Shown: positions 34,842 to 43,700 of the stretch, piece after piece | Numbering within the stretch: the first letter of the stretch is position 1 | Layout: every line of letters begins with the position of its first letter | NCBI RefSeq assembly: GCF_014904745.1 | Contig: NZ_JACZCS010000031.1 | Coordinates: 124,001-188,000 of the forward strand | Length of the DNA: 64,000 nt | From: Oricola nitratireducens | GTDB taxonomy: Bacteria; Pseudomonadota; Alphaproteobacteria; Rhizobiales; Rhizobiaceae | Reading direction: 5' to 3' | The notes under the pieces: generated by a model | Told to the model about the DNA's origin: nothing | What the model saw: only the letters and a program-made list of their open reading frames with translations | Databases searched by the model: none | Translations under genes and position numbers: made by a program

Positions 34842-36626
34842 ATGGAACTTTCCCACGCCTCCTTTTCGAACGCGCAAGCTTCGCCGGACGCCGTTGCCGT
34901 ACAGCCCGCCGCGCCGGTAACCTTCGAGGGGCTGGCCGGCTATTTCCATGCCGCGGCGGGAAAGACGGCCGTGCTGTTGCTGAGCCCGTGGGGCTACGAG
35001 GAACTCTGCTCGCGCAAGACCTTCCGCATCCTGGGCGAGACCCTCGCCGCGGCCGGCTTTCCGTGCCTGCGGTTCGATTATCCGGGGACCGGGCATTCGT
35101 TTGGCGACAGCGCCGCTATTGACGATGACCATGCGTGGCGGAACGGCATTCGCCGCGCACTGGCCGAACTCCGCGCCCTTTGCAATCCGGCCCGCATCGT
35201 CGTCATGGGCCAGGGGATCGGCGGCGCGTTTGCCGGCGACCTCGCGCGGGACAACGAAATCGACGGCCTCGTCCTTCTGGCGCCCGTCGCCCAGGGCCGC
35301 GCCTATCTGCGCGAACTGGCCGCATGGACGGCGATGACGAAGCCGACCTTTCTCGTCGATGCGTCGGACGGCCCGGAAGGCGGCCTGATGGCCGGGGGCT
35401 TCGTCCTCTCGGCGGCGACCGCGAACGAATTCCGGGCATTGAACCTGGTGAAGGACTGGAAGCCCCGCACGGACAAGATCCTGCTGGTCGAGCGCCCCGA
35501 TCACCCGAGCGACGCCAAACTGGCGGACGGGCTATCCGCAAACGGTCTCACGCCGGACCGGATCCCGTTTGCGGGCTATCTCGATTACATTTCCGATCCG
35601 ACGCTTTCGATCGTTCCGGCCGGGACGGTCGACAGGATCGTGTCGTGGACCGCCGCCAATTTCGGGCCGCCGCAAGGCGCCAGACCGGCTGCCGCCGTCT
35701 CCGATCTGCCGTCCGCGCTGAAAGGCGAAAACTACGAACAGACCCTGTTGCGGTTCGGGCCGGAGCGGATGTTTTTCGGCGCACTAACGACCCCGGCAGG
35801 CAAGCGGGAAAAGACCGCTGTGCTGTTCGTGAATTCGGGCCAGGATCATTCGGCCGGCTGGGGCCGGATGACCGTGGACTTCGCGCGCGCGCTTGCCGGC
35901 GACGGCTTCGCTTCGCTGCGCATGGACATGGCCGGCATCGGCGAAAGCCTCCATTGGCCGGGCCAGACCGGCCAGGTTCTGTATTCGGACCGGCAACTGG
36001 AAGATGTCAAAGCCGCCATCGACTGGCTGGCCGGAGAAGGCGGCGCGCAAAAGATCATGCTGTTCGGGCGATGCAGCGGCGCCTATCTCGCATTCGTGGC
36101 CGCCGTCGCCGATCCGCGGATCGCCGGAGCGTTCATCCTCAATCCGCGCCGGCTGGTCTGGGATCCGGACGAGGACGTCGACAAGGCAATCCGGGAACCG
36201 ATCCAGACGCTGGACACCTATCGCCGGAAAATGGTCGACCGGAAGCAGTTTGCGCGCGTCCTGTCCGGCGAACTGTCACCCGCCGTCGCGGCGTCGAAGG
36301 TTCTCCGGGCGGCAACACGCGTGGCGGACAGGAAGCTGGCGCCGGTGCTGCGCGGGTTCTCGAAACACCACCGGCTCGCCAGCGTGGTGCATCAGCGCTT
36401 GCGGACCCTGCGGGATCGCGGCGTGCCGCTGACGATGGTCTTCAGCGAAGGCGATCGCGGCGTACTGGAACTCAAGACCTGGTTCGGTGACGATTTCGGC
36501 GGGCTTTCACCGTATCGAAATACGGAGCTCTTCTTCATCGCGGACGCCGATCACAATCTGACACCTCCGGCCGCGCGGGCGGAACTGCTCGGCCGTCTGC
36601 GCACCTTCGCGGCACGCTTGGCATAG
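34842..36626 (+). CDS. Tandem alpha/beta-hydrolase protein with altered nucleophile positions
   Basis: A 594-residue protein made of two alpha/beta-hydrolase domains (residues ~25-275 and ~300-590). Each has the oxyanion strand and nucleophile elbow, but the usual GxSxG is changed: GQGIG at 123-127 in domain 1 puts Gly where Ser should be, and GRCSG at 409-413 in domain 2 has Cys411. FDYPGTGHS and MDMAGIGES mark matching strands, and DADHNLTPP gives a His in domain 2. Similar two-domain hydrolases accompany exopolysaccharide clusters. Domain 1 is probably non-catalytic. Surrounded by polysaccharide genes on the other strand. Confidence 0.75.
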   Translation: MELSHASFSNAQASPDAVAVQPAAPVTFEGLAGYFHAAAGKTAVLLLSPWGYEELCSRKTFRILGETLAAAGFPCLRFDYPGTGHSFGDSAAIDDDHAWRNGIRRALAELRALCNPARIVVMGQGIGGAFAGDLARDNEIDGLVLLAPVAQGRAYLRELAAWTAMTKPTFLVDASDGPEGGLMAGGFVLSAATANEFRALNLVKDWKPRTDKILLVERPDHPSDAKLADGLSANGLTPDRIPFAGYLDYISDPTLSIVPAGTVDRIVSWTAANFGPPQGARPAAAVSDLPSALKGENYEQTLLRFGPERMFFGALTTPAGKREKTAVLFVNSGQDHSAGWGRMTVDFARALAGDGFASLRMDMAGIGESLHWPGQTGQVLYSDRQLEDVKAAIDWLAGEGGAQKIMLFGRCSGAYLAFVAAVADPRIAGAFILNPRRLVWDPDEDVDKAIREPIQTLDTYRRKMVDRKQFARVLSGELSPAVAASKVLRAATRVADRKLAPVLRGFSKHHRLASVVHQRLRTLRDRGVPLTMVFSEGDRGVLELKTWFGDDFGGLSPYRNTELFFIADADHNLTPPAARAELLGRLRTFAARLA

Positions 36627-36644
36627 CCCGATCGGAAAAAGGGA

Positions 36645-38252
36645 TTATTCCGCGGCCGGCGGGACGTTGAGCAGCGAATAGCCACCGGCGCGATGGGGGC
36701 GAAAGGGTTTGCGCGGCGCCTGGTCGAGGTCGACGGTGTTGTCAAACACGTCCGGTTCTCCGACCGCCACGACCGGCTCCATTTCGGTTTCCCTGACCGG
36801 ACCGGGCACGTCTTCGTCCGCGAACGTGTCGGCTTCACCAGCCGCCTGCCGGAATTGCGCGGAGAGCTGCCGTATCGCCTCGCCGCCAATGGCGATGGCG
36901 GTTCCCAGCAACAGTCCGAGAAAACCGGCGAGCGCCACCAGCAGCTTCTTCTTAGGCCAGACCGCGCTGTCCCAGGCAAGGCCGGGCGCGATGATGCGGG
37001 CGCCGGGAACCACGACCTGGTCAAGCTCCGAGATTTCCTTGGTGCGGGCCAGCGCGTTCTCGTAGAGGGCGCGCGTCGTCTCGGCTTCCGTTTCCAGTTC
37101 GCGCAGCCGGATCGACGCGGTATTGCCGACATTGGTCTGCGAGCGGGACGTGTCGACGGCGCGCTCGAGATTGGCCACGCGCTCCCGGGCAACGCCGAGC
37201 TCGACCTTTGCGGCGCTTGCCGCATCCTGCGCCTCTGCCCGCAGCAGGCCTTCGAGCCGCCTGACCTCGGACTTGGCCCGGATCAGCCGCGGGTGCTGCG
37301 GCAACAGTTCGGCCTCCAGATTGGCGACGGCCCGGGAAGCGAGCGTGAACTGATCGCGCAGATTGGAGACATTCGGCAATACGGAAATCTCGTTGATCGA
37401 GTTCGGGCTGATCCCTTTCTTGAGAAAGGCGGTGATCTCGTCGTAGCGCGCCTGCTTCTCGGCCAGCGCGGCTCGCGCCTCGGTCAGCTGCGTGTTGAGG
37501 CCACCGAGTTCCTGGTTCGACAGCAGGCCGGCGTCGCCGGTGCTCTGCAGGCGGTTCTCCGCCTTGAAGCGCTCCACCGCCGATTCCGCGTCACGCAGCC
37601 GCGTGCGCAGCCCGACGAGACGCTGCTCGATCTGCTTGTTGACGTCCATGGACGAGGTGGCCTGATGGCGCTTGCGGTCGGCGAGGTAGCTATCGGCGAC
37701 GGCCTGGGCAAGTTTCGCCGCCTTGTCCGGGTTCACCGAATCCACGGTGACGCTGACGACGTAGGTCAGGCCTTCGCGCTTCGCCGCAACGGCCTTGCCG
37801 AAGGCCCTGACCGCCTCGTTCTCGCGCCGCGCCTCGCCCGCCGGCGTGCCCGCGTCTCCCGGCCCGCGCAACAGCGCCAGAACCGACGAGAGCAGGCCCG
37901 GTTCGGCATCGGCGCCGAATTCGGCATCGTTCTTGAGATCGAATTGACGCGCCACCGGCCGCAACACGGTATCCGAGGCGATTACCGCCACCTGGCTGTC
38001 AACGAAGAGGCTGTCGTCGCCACCGCGCGTCGGCACATTCGGGTTATCGAAAGGCTGGCGGACGGACGGCTCGATCAGCAGGCGCGCGCTTGCGCGGTAG
38101 ACGGGCTGCACGCTCAGCGTATACGCCGCCGTCGCGCCGGCCAGCACGAACGCCGTCAGCGCCACGACCCACAGCCGCCGGCGCAAAATTCTCACAATCG
38201 CCCAGATATCGAACTGAACCGGGCCGGGAGATGTTTGGTGACGAGCGTGCAA
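36645..38252 (-). CDS. Polysaccharide co-polymerase / chain-length determinant (Wzz/GumC type)
   Basis: A 535-residue inner-membrane protein. An N-terminal basic stretch leads to a membrane segment (residues ~29-48), then a Wzz domain with PVYRASARLLIEPSVRQPF, a long periplasmic coiled-coil region (~170-400), and a second membrane segment (KKLLVALAGFLGLLLGTAIAI, ~435-457). The C-terminal tail is acidic and lacks Walker motifs, so no tyrosine-kinase domain is fused. Such proteins set polymer length with Wzy and the outer-membrane exporter. The start is TTG 38252 with AAGGA upstream. Confidence 0.88.
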   Translation of the reverse strand: MHARHQTSPGPVQFDIWAIVRILRRRLWVVALTAFVLAGATAAYTLSVQPVYRASARLLIEPSVRQPFDNPNVPTRGGDDSLFVDSQVAVIASDTVLRPVARQFDLKNDAEFGADAEPGLLSSVLALLRGPGDAGTPAGEARRENEAVRAFGKAVAAKREGLTYVVSVTVDSVNPDKAAKLAQAVADSYLADRKRHQATSSMDVNKQIEQRLVGLRTRLRDAESAVERFKAENRLQSTGDAGLLSNQELGGLNTQLTEARAALAEKQARYDEITAFLKKGISPNSINEISVLPNVSNLRDQFTLASRAVANLEAELLPQHPRLIRAKSEVRRLEGLLRAEAQDAASAAKVELGVARERVANLERAVDTSRSQTNVGNTASIRLRELETEAETTRALYENALARTKEISELDQVVVPGARIIAPGLAWDSAVWPKKKLLVALAGFLGLLLGTAIAIGGEAIRQLSAQFRQAAGEADTFADEDVPGPVRETEMEPVVAVGEPDVFDNTVDLDQAPRKPFRPHRAGGYSLLNVPPAAE

Positions 38253-38306
38253 GGCCGCGTCCTTAATGACTACGAAACATTCCTAACGATCGGTAGATGG
38301 TTTTGG

Positions 38307-39629
38307 TTAGGACTTCGCTAACGCGATTGTTTCGCCAGGGCGGGAATCAGCGGCGCGGGGCAGCAAGACGGCGAACAGGAACACCATCCAGATCAGTGAA
38401 TAACCGCGGAACCAGCTGCTCTCCAGCATGTTGTGGCTGACGGCGGTCAGGACCACCGTCATCGACAGCCAGCACAGGGCCGGCTGCCTGACGGCGGCGC
38501 GCGCGGCCGAAAACAGCGCGGCGGCGACCAGCGCCAGCAGGATCGAAAGGCCGATGGCACCGGTCTCCACCAGGGTATCGAGATAACCGTTATGCGCCTG
38601 CAGAAGCCCGACGACAAAGCCGGGCGCCTCGCGCTCGACGATCGATCCGGCGCCGATGCCCCAGAACGATGCGTAACCCTGGCCAAAAACCGGATTGCGG
38701 GAGATCACGTCGGTGACGAAGGCCCAGATCGTGGTACGCCCGGTGAAGGTCTCGTCGTTGAACAGCAGCATGGACAGGTCCGCGAAATCGAAACCGGTCA
38801 ACGCCGAAAAATAGAACCAGCCGACCAGCCCCGTCGCGACGGCGAACAGAACGAACAGGGCGGCATTCATGCGCAATGGCCGGGTGATCACGATCGTCAG
38901 AAAGACGAGTACCGGCAGCAGGACGGCGAGGCCGAGCGAGGTCTTGGACTTGCTCATCACCAGGGCGTAGAAGGCGGCGAGCATCAACGCGATGAAGAAC
39001 AGGCGAAGCCGGCCGCGTTTGATAGCCGCGCCATAGATGCAGAACAGCACGCTGAACGCCATGGCGGCGCCGAGGCCGTTCTTCTGCGAATAGATGCCCT
39101 CGTGCCCGATCGGACCGGGCGGCGTCAGAAGGACGGACAGCAAGTTCACGACGACGGTCACGGCGAATATCGCCAGCACGCGATCGAGCATGGCGTCGCG
39201 GTCATCGGCGAGCGCGGTGGATATGCCGAGAGCCAGAACGACGACGCCTTGCAAGGCGAGGCGCCGGAAGGCGATTGCCGGCACCGGCGACCAGAGCACG
39301 CTGAGCGCCGCGAAGCCGAGATAGCAAAACACCAGCAGGATAACCGGTTCGGACAGAAGCCGGCCGATCTCGCGAAAATTGCGCCAGGCCGACAGCACCG
39401 CGGCGGCGAGCATACCGATCCAGAACAGCTGATTGAGCGGATTGGATTGCGCGGCGGCGACGTTGATGTCGGTGACCGCGCCGGAGGATCGCCATTGCAT
39501 CAGGACCGGCGAAATCATCAGCGCATAGGCGATGATAATCGCCGGTATCCAGCGCAGCACGAAACGGGCAAGCGCGTGTTCGCCTTCGCCCGTCGCGAGA
39601 CCCGCTTGCTGGTATGGTTCGTCCGTCAT
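38307..39629 (-). CDS. O-antigen ligase/polymerase (Wzy-like) membrane protein
   Basis: A 440-residue inner-membrane protein with about 11 hydrophobic segments. The Wzy_C-type periplasmic region is visible as FTGRTTIWAFVTDVISRNPVFGQGYASFWG followed by LQAHNGYLDTLVETGAIG, whose Arg and His residues are typical of the O-antigen ligase/EPS polymerase superfamily. It probably polymerises the repeat units flipped by Wzx. It lies 54 bases upstream of the co-polymerase gene on the same strand. Confidence 0.88.
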   Translation of the reverse strand: MTDEPYQQAGLATGEGEHALARFVLRWIPAIIIAYALMISPVLMQWRSSGAVTDINVAAAQSNPLNQLFWIGMLAAAVLSAWRNFREIGRLLSEPVILLVFCYLGFAALSVLWSPVPAIAFRRLALQGVVVLALGISTALADDRDAMLDRVLAIFAVTVVVNLLSVLLTPPGPIGHEGIYSQKNGLGAAMAFSVLFCIYGAAIKRGRLRLFFIALMLAAFYALVMSKSKTSLGLAVLLPVLVFLTIVITRPLRMNAALFVLFAVATGLVGWFYFSALTGFDFADLSMLLFNDETFTGRTTIWAFVTDVISRNPVFGQGYASFWGIGAGSIVEREAPGFVVGLLQAHNGYLDTLVETGAIGLSILLALVAAALFSAARAAVRQPALCWLSMTVVLTAVSHNMLESSWFRGYSLIWMVFLFAVLLPRAADSRPGETIALAKS

Positions 39630-39705
39630 GAGCGCTGCCTGAATATCCCGCCTGTGCCCACTGTATGCGATTCGCCGCGGGGTCCGTAACAATCCGGCGC
39701 GGGCA

Positions 39706-41085
39706 TCATTGCCTGAGGGCGTCGACGTCCAGGCCGAGGGCCGATGCGGTGCCGCTGTCGACGGTGCGGCTGGCGTTGTCGGCGAGCAGGCCGAAGCCTT
39801 CGTAGTAGTCCCACAAGGCCCAGCCGAACCCGTGATCTTCCGCCGCCGCGCGGGCATCGGCGATCCAGCGCAAGCGGCTGCCGTCGTCCTCGACGCCGTC
39901 CGGCCAGCGGATGGCGCTGAACTCGCCGACGACGATGCGGCCCGGCGCGACGCCGTTCGCCTTCGCCCAGGCGGTTATCTCGTCGAAGCGCGCGGCGATG
40001 GTTTTCGGCCCGGCTTCCCCGCGGCCGTAATAGGACGAGGCATATTTCCTGGCGGACGCGAAAGCGTCGGCCGGTTGAGGCGTTCCGTCCTTCTCCATCC
40101 TGGCGATATGGGCTTTCGTCTTGTTCAGCGTCACCTCCAGGCTGCCGGTCGCCGCCGGATAGGTCAGGCCGGCAAGATAGCGGCCGGGCGGCGAGGCCCA
40201 GGGAATTGACTGATGCGTGAAGTAATAGGGCTCATAGAAATGAAAGTCGTAGAGCGTCGCGGCGTCGTAGCCGACGGGATCAAGCCGCATCAGGCCATCC
40301 GCGGACGCCCAGCAACCGCCGGTCAGAACGACCGGCATTTCGGGTGCAACGGCGCGCACCGCGTCGAACAGGCGTTTCTGCGATATCGTCCAGTCCTCGC
40401 CGTCCTTGCGGTCGCAGGCGGGCTGCGGCTCGTTCATCAGTTCCAGAGCGAAACCATCTGCGGGCTGATCCCCGAAGAGTCCGGCCACCTGCTCGAGGAA
40501 TTTCCCGTAGCGTTCGAACTTCGCGCCCCGGGGATCGGCCAGAATGTCCTCCGGACGCCAGTTCGACCGGTAGGTGGAGGGATGCATGTCGAGCAGGACC
40601 GTCAGGCCGTGACGGCGCAGCCGCATGACCGATTGGCGCATCATGTCGAACAGCGAACCAAGCTCGTCCTCGCCGGCTTCCAGGAACGGGCCGACATCGA
40701 CCGGCAGGCGGACAAAGTCGAAACCGAGGCCGCGCAGGCGATCCAGTTCGGCATCGGTCACGACGGCGAGATCGCCCTGAAACGGCGGCGAGAGGTATTT
40801 GCCCGGCCGGGCGGGGTCGCGGCTGGAAAAACTCAGCAGGCGTGACAGGTTGACACCGCGCCGGAAGGCCGGAACCTGCTCCGCTTCGCGAACCGGCGCG
40901 GCCGGAACGGATTGTGCCCCGGAGGCCGCCGACGCGGCGCCGTCCCGGACCGCGGCCGGCGGTGTCCAGACGGGAGGTGCGGGACTCGGCGCGAAAACCG
41001 CAAGAGCGACCGCACCCAGCGACGCGGCCGCCGCCATGCCGATCAGAACGTTGCGCAGGAGCCTGTGCGAACGCGCGGCGCTCAC
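39706..41085 (-). CDS. Glycoside hydrolase family 5 (endoglucanase-like), secreted or membrane-anchored
   Basis: A ~459-residue enzyme. An N-terminal hydrophobic segment (LLRNVLIGMAAAASLGAVALAVF) acts as signal or anchor, followed by a Pro/Ala-rich linker. The catalytic domain has GFDFVRLPVDVGP, LLDMHPS, the acid/base Glu in LELMNEPQP, DFHFYEPYYFTHQ and the nucleophile Glu in IVVGEFSAIRW. It would cut a beta-glucan-type polymer in the periplasm, perhaps to trim or clear the exported polysaccharide. GTG 41085 is chosen because GAGG precedes it; GTG 41106 would overlap the GT4 end by 14 bases. Confidence 0.85.
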   Translation of the reverse strand: MSAARSHRLLRNVLIGMAAAASLGAVALAVFAPSPAPPVWTPPAAVRDGAASAASGAQSVPAAPVREAEQVPAFRRGVNLSRLLSFSSRDPARPGKYLSPPFQGDLAVVTDAELDRLRGLGFDFVRLPVDVGPFLEAGEDELGSLFDMMRQSVMRLRRHGLTVLLDMHPSTYRSNWRPEDILADPRGAKFERYGKFLEQVAGLFGDQPADGFALELMNEPQPACDRKDGEDWTISQKRLFDAVRAVAPEMPVVLTGGCWASADGLMRLDPVGYDAATLYDFHFYEPYYFTHQSIPWASPPGRYLAGLTYPAATGSLEVTLNKTKAHIARMEKDGTPQPADAFASARKYASSYYGRGEAGPKTIAARFDEITAWAKANGVAPGRIVVGEFSAIRWPDGVEDDGSRLRWIADARAAAEDHGFGWALWDYYEGFGLLADNASRTVDSGTASALGLDVDALRQ

Positions 41086-41092
41086 GGCCGCC

Positions 41093-42307
41093 TCATTCCG
41101 CCGCACTGCGCAGTATCGTTTCCGGACAGAACCGATCGATATCCGAGCGGTAGCCTGCGGCGATGGCGCCCGGGTCGAACCGTTCGTGCAAGGCCTTGCC
41201 TGCCTGCCGTATGGCTTCCCTGTAGGACGAATTGTTCCGGTAAAGCTCCGTCAGGGCCTGCGAGATTTCGGCGACATTTCCCGCCTCGACCGGAACGCCC
41301 GCCTGAATGCCGTCCAGATAGCCGTCGATGCCCGTGCCGCGGCTGTACAGGATTGGAATCCCGGCGAACAGGCCCTCCAGATAGACCATTCCGAAGGTCT
41401 CCTGGTGGCTGGGCAATGCCAGCGCCAGATAGTGAGGCAAGTGGGTGAAAAGCGTCTTTCCGTCCATGCCGCCTCGGAGGCGGACGCTGTCGGAAAGTCC
41501 CAACTGCCTGATCTCGCCGGTCACCGCCTCGATATTTGCCGCGTCACCGGGCCCGATGACGTCCAGACCGATGCCCGGGTTCGACTTGAGGAAGTCCGCG
41601 AAGCCGCGCAGAAGGTCCGACAGGCCCTTTCGCTTGCGCAAATCCAGATGCAGGACAGTGGCGAAACGCGGCTCGGCGGCGACCGAAGGAAGGTCCGGCA
41701 CCGTATTGCCGACGATGTTGGGCAAAAGCCGCTCCTTGGCGGGCTGATCGGGCACATACCGGTGATAGGTGGACAGGAACCAGGCGGAAACATGATAGAT
41801 CATGTCCGCGCGTTCCGCGATCCGCCGCATCAGGGCCCGGTAGCCGGGTTTGCGCAGGAAGACATTGCGTTCGGACTCGCCCCGCACCGAGACGAAAAAC
41901 CGTGTCCCGGGCCCGAAATACTCGACCAGCCATAGTCCGGCTATGCCTTCGAAGGCGAATTTGTGCGCGTGAACCAGGTCCGGACGCCAATCCTCCGCCT
42001 CGAGCACCCGCGCAATCTTCCGGGCGACGCGGCGCATGGCTGCCGCCAGGCCCAGTCCCATCGGCAATCCGAAATAGCGATAGGCGAAAAGGCGAATGCC
42101 ATCCGTTTCGCCGCAGTCGATGAGATAGGTCTTCCACGGCAGGCTGGTCCGGTTCAGGGACACCACCACATGGTCGCCGATACCCGCGCTTTTCACCAGA
42201 CGTTCAATCGCGGTGGTCGTCCGGCCCCGATGCGGGTTCGGATAATCGGCGCTCACATGCAAAATGCGAGGCCCGGCATGTCTCGTTTCCTTAGCGGGCA
42301 ACCTCAT
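41093..42307 (-). CDS. Family 4 glycosyltransferase
   Basis: A 404-residue GT-B glycosyltransferase. The N-terminal domain has ILHVSADYPNPHRGRTTTAIE and LVHAHKFAFEG; the C-terminal domain has VLHLDLRKRKGLSDLLRGFADFL, LDVIGPGD and the donor-binding ALPSHQETFGMVYLEGLFAGIPILYS with its E-x7-E pattern. ATG 42307 is preceded by a strong AAAGGAGT site. It is the first gene of a GT4-GH5-Wzy-Wzz run on the minus strand. Confidence 0.9.
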   Translation of the reverse strand: MRLPAKETRHAGPRILHVSADYPNPHRGRTTTAIERLVKSAGIGDHVVVSLNRTSLPWKTYLIDCGETDGIRLFAYRYFGLPMGLGLAAAMRRVARKIARVLEAEDWRPDLVHAHKFAFEGIAGLWLVEYFGPGTRFFVSVRGESERNVFLRKPGYRALMRRIAERADMIYHVSAWFLSTYHRYVPDQPAKERLLPNIVGNTVPDLPSVAAEPRFATVLHLDLRKRKGLSDLLRGFADFLKSNPGIGLDVIGPGDAANIEAVTGEIRQLGLSDSVRLRGGMDGKTLFTHLPHYLALALPSHQETFGMVYLEGLFAGIPILYSRGTGIDGYLDGIQAGVPVEAGNVAEISQALTELYRNNSSYREAIRQAGKALHERFDPGAIAAGYRSDIDRFCPETILRSAAE

Positions 42308-42572
42308 CGACTCCTTTTTGCGGGAATGCGCCACAACAGCACCCGGCGACGCGTCCGAACCCGGCAAGCTTCCCTTCCCGGGGATGTGGGGAAACCGGCC
42401 CGCAAGTCCCCCTGCGGCCTCGATCATCGGAAAGGACGGCGGGCTCATTCCTTAAGTCAAAATCTACTATTGAGCCTTAAAGAAAGCGTGAAAGCTCTCC
42501 TTCCCGGCATGTGCCGGGCACAGGGAGACAACGCCGGAGCGCCGTTTGAACGGCTCTGCCGCGGAGGCCGAA

Positions 42573-43190
42573 ATGGGGATCAAGCCAGCATCTCTCGACA
42601 CCGGGGAAACGATGGTCGCCGACGAAGAACCGAGATTCGGGTTGCGGCACAGGCTGTTGCGTCTGGCCTGGGGCGTTACCTGGGTGCTTCTCGCGTCATG
42701 GACGCAGCCGTTTTATGGCTGGCGCCGGTTCCTTCTGAGAGCCTTTGGCGCAAAGGTCGGTCAGGGGGTCTATGTGGCGCCCTCGGCGCGGATCTGGTAT
42801 CCGGCCAACCTCGTTCTCGAGGATTTCGCCGCCATCGCCGATCACGCCGACATCTACTGCATGGCGCCGATCGTTGTCGGCAAATACGCGGTCATCTCCA
42901 AGCGGGCGCATATCTGCACCGGCACCCATGACATGAACGACGCGCTTTTCCCGCTCGTGACCTCTCCGATCACAATCGGGGCCTATGCCTGGATCACCGC
43001 TGACGCTTTCGTCGGTCCGGGCGCCAAGGTCGGCGAAGGCGCCGTGCTCGGAACGCATGGGGTCACGACGAAAAATCTCGAACCCTGGACCGTTTACGCG
43101 GGAAATCCCGCCCGGGAGATCAGGAAACGCCGGCAATTCGAGCGCAACGACACTCCCGTTCGGGGCTGGCGCGAGCCAAAACACGCGTGA
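42573..43190 (+). CDS. WcaF-like sugar O-acetyltransferase (left-handed beta-helix)
   Basis: A 205-residue acetyltransferase of the hexapeptide-repeat family. After a hydrophobic N-terminal segment (LAWGVTWVLLASWTQPFYGWRRFLLRAFGAKVG) come repeats around VYVAPSARIWYPANLVLED, ICTGTHDMND (catalytic His region) and TIGAYAWITADAFVGPGAKVGEGAVLG. It resembles colanic-acid WcaF proteins that decorate exopolysaccharide with acetyl groups. ATG 42573 has GGAGG 5 bases upstream. The 265-base gap before it is AT-richer around 42455-42485 and holds divergent promoters. Confidence 0.88.
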   Translation: MGIKPASLDTGETMVADEEPRFGLRHRLLRLAWGVTWVLLASWTQPFYGWRRFLLRAFGAKVGQGVYVAPSARIWYPANLVLEDFAAIADHADIYCMAPIVVGKYAVISKRAHICTGTHDMNDALFPLVTSPITIGAYAWITADAFVGPGAKVGEGAVLGTHGVTTKNLEPWTVYAGNPAREIRKRRQFERNDTPVRGWREPKHA

Positions 43191-43700
43191 GCAGCCGGGC
43201 GGCGATCGCGTGGCGGCGCGGGAAACGAAATTCCCGAAAATGGACTGATTAAAATGCGAGGAAGAAAATTAGGAATTTGGAAACCCTGAAAGGGGATGGA
43301 ATATTCCTAATCGCCAAACGCTCGTTGATCAACCCCCTGAATTTCATGGATATTTCCGCCACCTGACCGCCCCACCGGGGCGATCCGGCTTATACGCCCG
43401 GGCATGATGCAGGTGCGCATTTAACGGATTCTTCGACAATGGGCATGATGGTGCGAGCGCGACTGATTTCAACAAGGACGGATAGACGGTTCCATCTCGT
43501 TCTTTCCTGTTTTGCATAAGAGCGGTTTTCAACTTGTCCTTCGTCCCGCCACCTCCTCCCCGCTTCCAGAGCCGCACAATTGCGTTTGACATCGCCGTCA
43601 CGCGCCGGCCGCCCGGCGCGGCGCGGGCGATGCCGGAGACGCCGTTCAAGCCGGTCGATCCGCAATCCGGAAAGACCGGGAAATCGACAGGGATACGGAC
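43191..43700. other. 510-base gene-free region upstream of the UDP-glucose dehydrogenase gene
   Basis: No convincing gene on either strand. Bases 43219-43236 form a small hairpin (CGGGAA-ACGAAA-TTCCCG) 28 bases after the WcaF-like stop. Bases 43236-43340 are notably AT-rich for this window and hold a larger inverted repeat at 43269-43310. The remaining ~350 bases are GC-rich and feature-poor. The region could be a long 5' leader or contain a small RNA. Confidence 0.5.
43269..43310. repeat. Nested inverted repeat in the AT-rich part of the gap
   Basis: TTAGGAAT (43269-43276) pairs perfectly with ATTCCTAA (43303-43310). Between them CCCT-GAA-AGGG can form an inner hairpin. It may be an operator, a leader structure or a small RNA element upstream of the UDP-glucose dehydrogenase gene. 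Confidence 0.6.

Noticed and set aside
43390-43665. Possible 91-residue gene on the minus strand in the gap before ugd
   Set aside because: The composition is Arg-rich, there is no ribosome-binding site and no recognisable family.
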